Source: Chrysochromulina tobinii (lineage: Eukaryota; Haptophyta; Prymnesiales; Chrysochromulinaceae). From it: 18,225 nt of DNA. Within the stretch, counting starts at the first letter, position 1; every line of letters begins with the position of its first letter. Made by a program: the position numbers and the translations under genes. This document shows positions 8,601 to 15,955 of this stretch, piece after piece. The stretch is taken from NCBI GenBank assembly GCA_001275005.1, contig JWZX01000618.1, positions 1-18,225 of the forward strand, in the 5' to 3' direction. The notes beneath the pieces are model-generated. The model saw only the letters and a list, made by a program, of their open reading frames with translations, was not told the DNA's origin and did not search any database.

Positions 8601-9009
8601 GTACCAGGGGCAGATAGGTGGTCTGAACTGGTTCGACGGCGAGGTGAGGGCGGTGCACGAGGACGGCACGTGCGATCTGCACTATGACGATGGCGACTTC
8701 GAGGAGCGCGTGGGGCCGCGCTGGATCAAGGTGACCGCCACGGGCGCAGAGCAAGCGGCAGCCAAGGCAGAGCGCGCAGCACAGCAAGCTGCTGCCGCCG
8801 AGGCGTGCAACCCCACTGTGGCCAAGGGCACGGGCAAGGGCACGAGCAAGCGACCGGCAGCGAAGTCTGAGACGAGCGACGAGCCCAACGACGACGCCGC
8901 CCTCAAGCGGCTGCGCTCGCAAGCGACGGTGGGAAGTGGCGGCAGCTCGAGCTCATCTCCAGCCTCGGAGATCAACCAGGTGACGGTCGGGGCGTGCAGC
9001 CTCGTCTGA
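5647..9009 (+). CDS. Multidomain chromatin regulator: MBD-chromo-SET-SANT-Tudor-PHD-Tudor-Tudor
   Basis: Exons 5647-6969 and 7141-9009 join to about 1063 aa; a TGA directly precedes the ATG. Domains by residue: MBD/TAM-like (80-131: GWTV...VRYISPEGRAFKTREAV); chromodomain (173-222: FEVDRLLDVRR...FLVRWVGY...DSWEP) with aromatic cage residues kept as F, W, Y; SET (about 322-450: GLFARVHLPAGTPVAEYAG, then YANHS..APN, then AEVRVNYE across the splice); SANT/Myb-like (about 505-555: FFGVIATHVPSRTGLECYYRW); Agenet/Tudor-like (592-655); PHD (689-740, complete C4HC3 ligands); Tudor-like (771-825); Ala-rich coiled coil (829-900); Tudor-like (919-972); and a bipartite nuclear-localisation-like KRPAAK...KRLR near the end. 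The predicted role is a nuclear reader and perhaps writer of lysine methylation on methylated-DNA chromatin. No named orthologue is recognised. There are no pre-SET or post-SET cysteine clusters, so catalysis is uncertain. Confidence 0.85.
6970..7140 (+). other. Intron in chromatin-regulator gene
   Basis: This is a 171-nt GT-AG intron: GAG|GTGCGC donor, TTTCTGACAG acceptor. The reading frame would hit a TGA at 6988 without splicing. Splicing restores the SET C-terminal motif AEVRVNYE, equivalent to the family's GEELxxDY, which is strong protein-level support. Confidence 0.9.
6975..7089 (+). repeat. 46-bp tandem repeat, about 2.5 copies, within intron
   Basis: Units start at 6975, 7021 and 7067 with CTCGGCCCCTGG. 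The first two differ at about two positions, and the third stops after about 23 bp. The array fills most of the intron. Each unit contains a shorter internal repeat around TATCTCGGC. Confidence 0.93.
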
Positions 9010-9333
9010 GCCGGCGCGCCGCCAGGGGTGCGAGGCGAGCGGCGATTCGAGAGGTTGACCATCGCGCCGACCTCTTGAACTACGGGGATGGATTTGGTTG
9101 CGCCAACCGCCGATGGCACGGACGCGCCGAGCGAAGCACAATACGGATCGGGCTTAGACGTAAGTCGTGCGGTGCATGTGCCTGTGCGCGCTGCGCGGCA
9201 CTCTCCTGTGCGCGCTGCGCTGGGCCTGAGAGACGCCTGTGCGCGCTGCGCTGCGGCGTGACGCTCATTCACCTCACGAACGTGCAGAGGTCGAAGAGCG
9301 GCTTATATTTAATATTTTAAATAGCGCGGCCGC
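9010..9333. other. Convergent intergenic region
   Basis: This 324-bp spacer lies between two converging genes and has no supported gene. It contains a triplicated 16-bp GC-rich repeat (9181-9251) and an abrupt AT-rich patch (TTATATTTAATATTTTAAATA, about 9302-9322) next to the stop codon of the ankyrin gene. That patch may serve 3'-end formation on the minus strand. Confidence 0.5.
9181..9251. repeat. 16-bp direct repeat CCTGTGCGCGCTGCGC x3
   Basis: Identical copies at 9181, 9205 and 9236 are separated by 8 and 15 bp. They lie between converging genes; function unknown. Confidence 0.92.
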
Positions 9334-9501
9334 TCATTTTCCTTTCTTCTTGGCCCCCTTACCCGCTTTCTTCTCTGCCTCCATTTTCCTTTCCTCAGCA
9401 TTCGCCGCCAGCAGCCGTGCTATTGCCCTCTCGTTTGCGGTCGGGCTCCTTGCTAGGGGTTCTAGTTTGGTTCCTGCTGCTGGGGCCTCAGGTGCTATGG
9501 T

Positions 9502-9572
<71 letters not shown>

Positions 9573-10404
9573 GTAGGGCCTCTGCTGGGATCAAATCGCC
9601 CTCCTTCTTCGTGCCTCCTTTTTTCTTTTTCGACTTGCCTGAGACCGACCGGTCAGTCGATCCTCCAGGGGTCATCTGGCGTTCATGAGCTGAGCGATCC
9701 GTCTCCGGTGGCTCCTCACCAGCTTCCCGCGCCGCGATACGAATTTTGAGTTTTGAATTGTCGGCCTTGAGCATCTCGCAGAGCATACCGCAGAGATCAT
9801 TCCCCTCGTACATGCCAATCATGTACTCCTTGCGCGTCTCGGCATCCTTCTCGTTGACAATCTCCATGGCCAGCTGGAACGGCGTTTTGTTCGCGGGCGG
9901 CAACTTGCGGTCAATCTCTGCACCATACTGAATGCACAGCTTCGCGATTCCCAGATTCTTCTTTTTGAGCGCGGCTTGCACGCTGGTGCTGCCGTCCTTG
10001 CGCGACAGATTCACGTCGGCGCCGGCCTCGAGGAGCAGGTGCACGCACTCGGCATTATTTTTAGAGCACGCAATGTAGAGGGGCGATCCGCCATCCTGCG
10101 AGTTTGGTATGTTCAAGTCGGCCTTCTTTGCGATCAGCAGCTTCAAGCAGTCTGGTTTGTTCTCCTGGCACGTGAAGAAGGTTGGCGTGATGCCGTGCTT
10201 GCCCGCGAGGTTCGCATCCGCCCCGAAGTTGAGCAGCGCATCGACGCAGGGTGTGTGCCCGTAGCAGCACGCCATCAGCAGCGGCGTGGTTCCATCGTCA
10301 TCTGCGTCGTTCACATGCATGAGGCCCTCACCCTCTAGGATGGCCGTGAGCTCATCGATACTGCCATGCCTCGCAGCCGCACGGAGTTGCTGCGAGAGCA
10401 CCAT
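9334..10404 (-). CDS. Ankyrin-repeat protein with polyalanine and Lys-rich tail
   Basis: The product is 356 aa. The N-terminal half (about residues 1-190) holds roughly five ankyrin repeats, recognisable by DDDGTTPLLMACCYGH, VDALLNFGADANLA, GGSPLYIACSKNN and VHLLLEAGADVNL. Ankyrin repeats mediate protein binding, so a scaffold role is likely, but partner and location are unknown. A charged middle region is followed by a polyalanine tract interrupted by one Thr, encoded by a GCA (CAG-class) triplet run, and a Lys-rich tail ending KKAGKGAKKKGK that may bind nucleic acid or act as a nuclear signal. No enzymatic domain is seen. The start at 10404 is upstream of the first repeat, and a TATA-like element lies about 112 nt further upstream. 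Confidence 0.86.
9504..9572 (-). repeat. CTG/CAG trinucleotide repeat, 23 triplets
   Basis: On the plus strand there are 17 CTG, one TTG, then 5 CTG. On the coding (minus) strand it is read as GCA (Ala), with the TTG becoming ACA (Thr). It is a pure microsatellite likely to vary in length between strains. Confidence 0.95.
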
Positions 10405-10777
10405 GATCCCTTCACACGCAAGTTACGAAACTTTAAGTTTCCAAATTCTCAAACTACTGTAGAGCTCAACTCAAAGTCGTACAGTAATCTGACGCACAGT
10501 ACATTGTACGCCCGACTTATATACAGTTGTACAGCTTCTTTCGCGCGCTCACGTCCGTGCCCGTATCCGATCGCCCCGGTCTCCGTCTCCGTCTCTCCGA
10601 TCGCGCCGGGCGGCACACAGCCTTGCCTTGCCAGGCTCCACTCACTCCACACCGCATCATAGACGCCTTGTGCGGGCCCATGCAGGCTCTCTCTTTCTCG
10701 TCTCAGCACTCAAGGATTGAGCTGCTGCTCGTCTCAGGATCGAACCTCGAAGAGCAACAGCAATGCCACGCACCTAT
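10405..10777. other. Intergenic: ankyrin-gene promoter and SMC6 3' end
   Basis: The 373 bp hold no gene. On the minus strand a TATATAAG sequence (10516-10523) and a 7-bp-arm near-palindrome GAAACTTTAAGTTTC (10427-10441) lie upstream of the ankyrin start. The rest toward SMC6 shows CTCCGTCTC-type pyrimidine-rich sequence and nothing recognisable. Confidence 0.5.
10516..10523 (-). promoter_or_regulatory. TATA-like box (TATATAAG) of ankyrin gene
   Basis: Reading the minus strand, TATATAAG sits 112 nt upstream of the start codon at 10404, a spacing that allows a transcription start about 30 nt downstream and a leader of roughly 80 nt. It lies in a locally AT-rich stretch of a GC-rich genome. Confidence 0.5.
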
Positions 10778-13700
10778 TCAGGCGGCGGCACCCTTGGGCC
10801 GTGGGTCCTTCATCTTTGTGATGGTCGGCATCCTCTTGGACTTCTCTTCGAGCCGTTGCATGAGGAAGGGGTGCATGTCCTGCGGCGTGATGAAGAGGAA
10901 CTGGCGGCCCGGCTGCGAGTCGCACAGTTCAAGCAGCGTCTCGACCGCCTGCTTGCGGTACGTGTCGTCCATGAAGACGTCAAACTCATCGAGCACGCGG
11001 AAGGGCGTCGCACAAAACTCCCACATGGCAAGCTCGAAGGCGAGCGTTGTGAAGGAGCGCTCGCCGCCACTCAGGTTACGCGCGTCCTGCGTGGCCGCCG
11101 AGTCGACGTCTTGTGAGTTGCGCTTCACCTCCAGGCGCAGTGTCTCGTTTTGGTGGTCGAACATCAGCTCTCCCGCGTGGTTCTTGCGTGAGAGGCGCCG
11201 ATTGAATTCGCTCGAGGCCATCTTCCCGCGTGCCTTCGCCTCCTTCCTGTAGTGCGACTTGCGCTCCTTGAACGCCTCCTCCTCCTTCTCGCCAATCTGC
11301 CTGACCATCTCGATGCCATCGCGCCCCTCGGTCGCAAGCTTGGCGGCGATTTCCGCCGCCTTGGCGAGCGCCTCGATCGACTTCCCCCCCGTCTTCGCCT
11401 CCTCCTTTTTCTGCTTCGCCTCGAGCGCGAGCTTCTCCCGCTTGAGGGTGTCCACATCGCGCTGCTGCGGGTCGTGAATGCGCTCGCCGTACGTCTGCTC
11501 AACCATCGGAATCACACTGGCGATGTACTCGCGCCTCTCCACGCACTCCTTCTCCAGCTGCTTCTTCTCCTTCTCCGCTTCGCTGAGCACCTTGCGCACC
11601 TGCGACATCGTGTGCTTCGACTTAGTGAGTGGTGCCTGCGCCTTCTCCACCGCGGCTTGCATCTGAGCCACGTGCTCAGCCATCTGGCGGTGCTGTTCCT
11701 CGTTGCTCGTATTCTTCTCCTTGAGAGGCTGGAACGTGGCCTCTGCCTCGGCGTAGCGCTGGGTGCCCTGGGCGAGCATCTGCTCGTACGTCTCGACAGC
11801 CTGCTGCGCCGCGTTGCGCTGGGTGAGGAATTGCTGGATCTCGGTCATCACCGACGACTCGACGGTCTCGCTCTGAAGCGTCGTCAGCTGATCTTCGATC
11901 TGGCTCAATATCTCTCTCGCTTTCTCATAGCCTTTGCGCGTGCCGAGCTCCTTCTTCTCCGCCTCCTTGCGCGCCTTGTCGGCCGCGCTCGCCGCGTGCT
12001 GCAGCCGCTGCGCCTCCTGCTTGGCCGCGTGCAGTTCCGCTTCGAGCTGCTTCTTCGCAGATGCTTGGTCGCGCGTGAACTTTTGGCCGTTCGAACCTCT
12101 CAGAGTCTCGGCTCCCGTCGTCTTGCCTTTGCGGAAGAAACGACGACCAGGCTGCCCGTACTGCGCCGCAAACACGCCCTCGACCTGAGGCTGGGCCGAC
12201 GCGTAGGTGACGCGCTCCGCCGTCGAGATGTCGTTGAAGAGCAGCTTGAATTCGGCCCTGCAGCTGTCGAGCAAGTGGTTGTACACCATGTCCGAGTCCG
12301 CCTTCGTCTTGCACGTGATCTCGATCGCATCGATCAGCGTCGGCGCCTCGGGTGCTGCGGCCAGCGCACCGTCCGACAAGCTACTCGCACCAGCTGACGA
12401 GCGACGACCACGCTCTCGCTTCACCGCCGGCTCAGCCGCATCTCCGCCCGCCGCCGTCTCGTCCCCGTCCGCGCCCGCAGCGCCCGCAGCCTTCGACGGG
12501 TCGTCTCGTATCAGCGTGTAGCGCGGCTCAGGCTTGCGAATCGTGACCTGAGTCACGTTGTCGAGGGGTGGGACATTCCTGAGGCTAGGGAGCTCCTTGA
12601 GGATCGAGCGCAGCTTGATCTCGTCGTCCTTGCACGACACAATCCACGTGAGCATCATTTTATGACCGACGGCCATTTCGACGGCAGGGCCGAGGGTAGC
12701 CTCGAACTCGGGCTTGACGGACATGTGCAGGCCGAGCGGCCCTAGCGGCGGCGCAGCGAATTGGCCGCGCCGTTGCTCCAGCCGCTGCAGCAGCTCCTTC
12801 ATCGACGGATGGAGCATCAGCTCGCGGTCGAAGCCAGACTTCTTCATGGCGCTCAGCGACTGCTCCTTTGCGGCCACCTCTTCCTGGGCCGCCTCGAAGG
12901 CCGCGGCGGCCTCACGCCACGCTTCGATGGCCGCATTGTACGCCATCTTAGACGCATGGATGTGCTCGGCGAGCTCCTTCTCCGACTTGTCGGCGGCGTT
13001 GCGCTGCTCCTCGAGAGTGTGCACCTTGCGCATCAGCTCCTTCTCCCTCTTGTTCGTCGTGCCTTCGACTGCAGCCATCGCGTTGTCGTACTCGCTCGCG
13101 TAGTGCGCCGCGTCCTGACGCTTCTCCTCGAGCTGCTCGCGCAGCACGTCGAGCTCCTTCTTGGCACTCCTCATCTCCTTGAGAGCCTTCTTGGCCCGCT
13201 CGTGGTGCTGCTGCGCCTTGTTCCCAAACTGCTCGAGCTCCTTGCTCGACGCCTGGAACTTCTTCTCAGCGATCGCCAACTCCTCCTCGAGGTCTCGGCG
13301 CTTCTCGTCAGCCTCGAAGGTCGAGTCCTTCGCCTGCTGCTCCCTCTCGATCGCGGCGCGCATTGCCGCCTGCTTCTGCTCGAGCTCGCGCTCCTTTTCG
13401 CTCACGAGCGCCCAGCCGAGCATCGTCTCGTGCAGGTCGATCTGCTTCTGGATCTCCTTGAGCTTCTTGGCCCCTTCATAGTCGGCCTGCGCCTTGCGTG
13501 CGATCTCCTCCTTCTCGCTCATCTGCTCCGTGGCACGCTCGAGCTTCTCCTTCAGGTGCTTCACGTTCTGCTCCGTCTGCAGCAGGTCGTGCTGCCGACT
13601 CTCCAGGTTTGCCGCCTGCAAGAAGAAGCGGTACCTGTCCGCTTCGTTGCCTTGGTGCAGGAACTTTTTCGCGTGCTCTTGCGTGAGTAGCGCACACGGG

Positions 13701-14323
13701 TTGTCGGCCTGGATGTTGAAGTGCTGGCAGAGCTCGGCAAATTCCGCGTGCGTCGAGCGGCGTGCAGTGCCGTCGGGGCCGTCCTTGAGCTTGTACGAGC
13801 CCGCGCCCGTGCGCTCGAGCCGCCGTTCGGCAACAATAGTGTCACCAAACTCGTCCGCCTTCCACGGGTCCTCGCCGCCGTTGGCAAGGTGCACCGAGAT
13901 CAGCGCATAGTCTGCGCCGTGCTTGATCAGGCTTTTGGCCGAGTTCGTGTTGCGCCCAGTGGCGCTCGCGCGGTGGCCGAAGCCCGCAATGAGAGCGTTT
14001 ACGATCGCCGACTTTCCAGAGCCATTCTTGCCGATGATGAAGTTGACGTGCGGGTCGAAGTCGATGCGCAGGTGCGTGTGATTCATGAAGTTCTGAAGCT
14101 CGAGCGCTCGCAGCACGCCGTTTTCGAAGTCTTGCACGGCTGCACCGCGCCCCGCCTTCTTCGCCTTCTTCGCCTTCTTGGCTGGGTGCGGCTGCTCCTC
14201 GGCATCATTAAGCTCCTGCGAGACGTTCGGCTTGTACTCAACGTCGTCCTCCGCCATCAGGACGTCATCCGTGTCCGCCGACGATGTCGCGCGTGCGGTC
14301 GAGCGTTTGGCCTTGGGCATCAT
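10778..14323 (-). CDS. SMC6: SMC6, structural maintenance of chromosomes protein 6
   Basis: SMC6 is an ATPase of the SMC5/6 complex, which acts in the nucleus in recombination repair and fork stability and carries a SUMO ligase. From the chosen start the protein is 1181 aa, usual for the family. Visible parts: acidic/Lys-rich N-terminus with a KKAKKAKKAG basic patch; ALELQNFMNHTHLRIDF; Walker A GKNGSGKS (14009-14032); SMC6-typical FNIQADNPCALLTQEHAKKFL; a first coiled coil; a hinge (about 12190-12780) beginning PPLGPLGLHM; a second coiled coil; signature LSGGERS (11054-11074); and Walker B FRVLDEFDVFMD (10967-11002). All ATPase motifs are intact and there is no intron. The open frame extends to an ATG at 14536, but those 71 codons show no SMC6 similarity and cross a promoter-like motif cluster. 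I therefore prefer the MMPKAK start at 14323 (or 14320). Confidence 0.93.
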   Translation of the reverse strand: MMPKAKRSTARATSSADTDDVLMAEDDVEYKPNVSQELNDAEEQPHPAKKAKKAKKAGRGAAVQDFENGVLRALELQNFMNHTHLRIDFDPHVNFIIGKNGSGKSAIVNALIAGFGHRASATGRNTNSAKSLIKHGADYALISVHLANGGEDPWKADEFGDTIVAERRLERTGAGSYKLKDGPDGTARRSTHAEFAELCQHFNIQADNPCALLTQEHAKKFLHQGNEADRYRFFLQAANLESRQHDLLQTEQNVKHLKEKLERATEQMSEKEEIARKAQADYEGAKKLKEIQKQIDLHETMLGWALVSEKERELEQKQAAMRAAIEREQQAKDSTFEADEKRRDLEEELAIAEKKFQASSKELEQFGNKAQQHHERAKKALKEMRSAKKELDVLREQLEEKRQDAAHYASEYDNAMAAVEGTTNKREKELMRKVHTLEEQRNAADKSEKELAEHIHASKMAYNAAIEAWREAAAAFEAAQEEVAAKEQSLSAMKKSGFDRELMLHPSMKELLQRLEQRRGQFAAPPLGPLGLHMSVKPEFEATLGPAVEMAVGHKMMLTWIVSCKDDEIKLRSILKELPSLRNVPPLDNVTQVTIRKPEPRYTLIRDDPSKAAGAAGADGDETAAGGDAAEPAVKRERGRRSSAGASSLSDGALAAAPEAPTLIDAIEITCKTKADSDMVYNHLLDSCRAEFKLLFNDISTAERVTYASAQPQVEGVFAAQYGQPGRRFFRKGKTTGAETLRGSNGQKFTRDQASAKKQLEAELHAAKQEAQRLQHAASAADKARKEAEKKELGTRKGYEKAREILSQIEDQLTTLQSETVESSVMTEIQQFLTQRNAAQQAVETYEQMLAQGTQRYAEAEATFQPLKEKNTSNEEQHRQMAEHVAQMQAAVEKAQAPLTKSKHTMSQVRKVLSEAEKEKKQLEKECVERREYIASVIPMVEQTYGERIHDPQQRDVDTLKREKLALEAKQKKEEAKTGGKSIEALAKAAEIAAKLATEGRDGIEMVRQIGEKEEEAFKERKSHYRKEAKARGKMASSEFNRRLSRKNHAGELMFDHQNETLRLEVKRNSQDVDSAATQDARNLSGGERSFTTLAFELAMWEFCATPFRVLDEFDVFMDDTYRKQAVETLLELCDSQPGRQFLFITPQDMHPFLMQRLEEKSKRMPTITKMKDPRPKGAAA

Positions 14324-14458
14324 GCTCCTGTCACACTGGGCGACCGGACTTCCAATGAGGCTCCCGCGCAGAGCGCTCGACCGCGCGCCATAGCGGGCAC
14401 GTAAAAGCGGTGCGGCAACTTGGGACCCCCGTCCCACAGCACACCCGGCCCCGCCGCT

Positions 14459-14478
14459 CCGCCCCATTGGTGACGTCA
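14459..14478 (-). promoter_or_regulatory. CRE + CCAAT + GC-box cluster, probable SMC6 promoter
   Basis: Read on the minus strand the order is TGACGTCA (14471-14478, perfect CRE/ATF palindrome), CCAATGG (14464-14470) and GGGGCGG (14459-14465), contiguous within 20 bp. It lies about 136-155 nt upstream of the preferred SMC6 start. These are generic eukaryotic promoter elements; their use in this organism is inferred. Confidence 0.5.
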
Positions 14479-14545
14479 TAAGCTGGTATGGCCCGGTTCT
14501 GGAAAATGAAAATGTCGTGTGCTCGCTCACGCTCAAGCGATCTGA

Positions 14546-14579
14546 TGATCAATCTTTATCAATCTTCAATGATTGATCA
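14546..14579. repeat. Inverted repeat TGATCAATC / GATTGATCA
   Basis: Perfect 9-bp arms at 14546-14554 and 14571-14579 enclose a 16-nt AT-rich loop. The element lies between the SMC6 upstream region and the stop codon of the ClpF-like gene. It could be a 3' UTR hairpin of the latter. Confidence 0.7.
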
Positions 14580-14672
14580 CTAGTCTTTCCCTTGTACGCC
14601 TGCCTCTCCGGGGCTTGTGGGTGTGCGTCTGGCCGGTAGGGCCCTGAAACGGAACGGAATATCAATGATCTT

Positions 14673-15698
14673 TTACTTCATCCTGTCATACGGATTCTTT
14701 GAGTTCAGGGAGTTGGCGCGTCGAGAGCGCCATAGTTCCTGCTGTTCCTTGGCGCGCGCCTGCTGCCACATGCGCAAGCGAGGCGACGGCCGGTGAACGC
14801 GCCCTCGGTGCGGCGTCGTGTCGAAGCCGCTAAAGTACCTGTCGATGTCGGGGTTGAGCGGCTTCGAGTCGTTGGGATCGTGCAAAATGGCGTCCTCAGA
14901 TAGGTATACGGGCGCAGGCAGAGCGTTGCCATGGTTGACCTGGCACGCCGCCAGCTCCTCCGGCCAGCGCCACTTCCACACGAGCTGCTTCGCCTTGGCC
15001 TCGTCCATGACGTCCCGTAGATCTGGCAGGACAGTGTAAAACGGTTGGTTGACCCACGATTTCAGCTCGCCCAAGTCTGTTTCCTCGGCTGAGTAGCCGA
15101 GCGCGCAGCCGCGCTCGAGGCAGCCTGCGGCCTTGATCCACGCGTGCCCACGCACGCACTGCAGGTCGACATCCATGACGATCCCACGTAAACCCTCGCG
15201 ATGCGCGTGGACCACAGCCTGGCCAACCTCGTACTTTGGCAGGCCCAGATTGGCCTTGACGGCGTCCAAATCTTCCTGAAAGATGTGCGCGAGCACATAA
15301 TTACCAGCCTCGAGGGCTTCTGCTAGTCTCTCCTCCCGTGGTATGATGGGGTGCCGTGAGCGCAGCCGCTCGACGCGCTGCTTCAGCCCATCGGCCTCAG
15401 CGTACTCTTCGCGGTCGATGGCGCTCTGGAGCAAATACTCGCACTGCTCGATCTCAATCTCCTGCTGACGAAGCTTGTAGTGCGCCTTTGCCCACGGCGA
15501 AACCCAGTTGTTGTCGTCGACTGGCCTCTTGTGATCCCAATCCTCCCCATACCAGTCCGAGAGCCGAAACGACCGTGATGGCGCCTTCATCTGCACGAGG
15601 TGACGTGGAACCTGCACAGCAGGCAGGCGCTGGCAACCGCAACTCACGTGCACGCTGCCGCTCAGCGCTGCGGTCGCGCTCGCGAACAATAAGGCCAT
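14673..15698 (-). CDS. UVR + YccV domain protein, ClpF-like plastid Clp-protease adaptor
   Basis: From the Met at 15698 the product is 341 aa. It begins MALLFASATAALSGSVHVSC, a signal-peptide-like hydrophobic leader, followed by a basic Ser/Arg stretch, consistent with two-part targeting into a secondary plastid. Next come a UVR motif (about 15360-15470: LLQSAIDREEYAEADGLKQR) and a YccV/HspQ-like domain (about 14850-15235: KYEVGQAVVHAHREGLRGIV..., then QPFYTVLPDL). The tail contains DIDRYFSGFD, like the end of FBXO21/YccV domains. UVR followed by YccV is the order of plant ClpF, which with ClpS1 delivers substrates to the plastid Clp protease. The frame runs upstream to an ATG at 15815, but those 39 residues are basic and would bury the leader. 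Alternatives are a generic hemimethylated-DNA-binding-domain protein or an FBXO21 relative lacking the F-box. Confidence 0.8.
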   Translation of the reverse strand: MALLFASATAALSGSVHVSCGCQRLPAVQVPRHLVQMKAPSRSFRLSDWYGEDWDHKRPVDDNNWVSPWAKAHYKLRQQEIEIEQCEYLLQSAIDREEYAEADGLKQRVERLRSRHPIIPREERLAEALEAGNYVLAHIFQEDLDAVKANLGLPKYEVGQAVVHAHREGLRGIVMDVDLQCVRGHAWIKAAGCLERGCALGYSAEETDLGELKSWVNQPFYTVLPDLRDVMDEAKAKQLVWKWRWPEELAACQVNHGNALPAPVYLSEDAILHDPNDSKPLNPDIDRYFSGFDTTPHRGRVHRPSPRLRMWQQARAKEQQELWRSRRANSLNSKNPYDRMK

Positions 15699-15955
15699 TG
15701 ACTGCACCGCTTCGAGCGCCCCACTCGTGCGTGTGGCTCGAACCTTTTTACGTCGAGCTAAGTTCGTCGAGCTGCCTTTTAGTCTCCATGTGGGAGATCG
15801 CGCCGTCAACCGCAAGCGAATTTACATACACTGTATCATGACGAATTATTTGGCAGCGCTCTCCGCAACGTCCCCGTAGGGCACCTTCTTTTCCAAACAA
15901 GGAAGGGAAAGGGAAGGGAAGATCGCCATCGCGAAGTGCCAAACACTTTCTCAGA
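15699..15955. promoter_or_regulatory. Divergent promoter region between ClpF-like and repeat-protein genes
   Basis: About 257 bp separate the two preferred start codons, which face away from each other, so both promoters must lie here. A purine-rich run (GGAAGGGAAAGGGAAGGGAAG, about 15901-15921) sits just before the plus-strand start, and AT-rich TACATACACTGTATC sequence lies near the middle. No classical TATA box is clear. Confidence 0.5.

Larger units (their letters stand above)
14324..14672. other. SMC6 upstream region and 3' end of ClpF-like gene
   Basis: The minus-strand reading holds a GC box, CCAAT box and CRE-type site (14459-14478). A 9-bp-arm inverted repeat lies at 14546-14579, followed by TCAATGATC-type AT-rich sequence just past the ClpF-like stop codon. 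There is no additional gene; the in-frame extension of SMC6 into 14324-14536 is judged non-coding. Confidence 0.55.

Noticed and set aside
11252-12397. Plus-strand Leu/Arg-rich open frame of 381 codons
   Set aside because: It is the complement of SMC6 coiled-coil codons (GAG/AAG read as CTC/CTT), which gives artificial leucine-rich sequence.
12761-13690. Plus-strand Leu-rich open frame of 309 codons resembling membrane sequence
   Set aside because: Same coiled-coil antisense effect opposite SMC6.
15356-15841. Plus-strand open frame of 161 codons
   Set aside because: Antisense to the UVR region and leader of the ClpF-like gene; no domain and poor composition.
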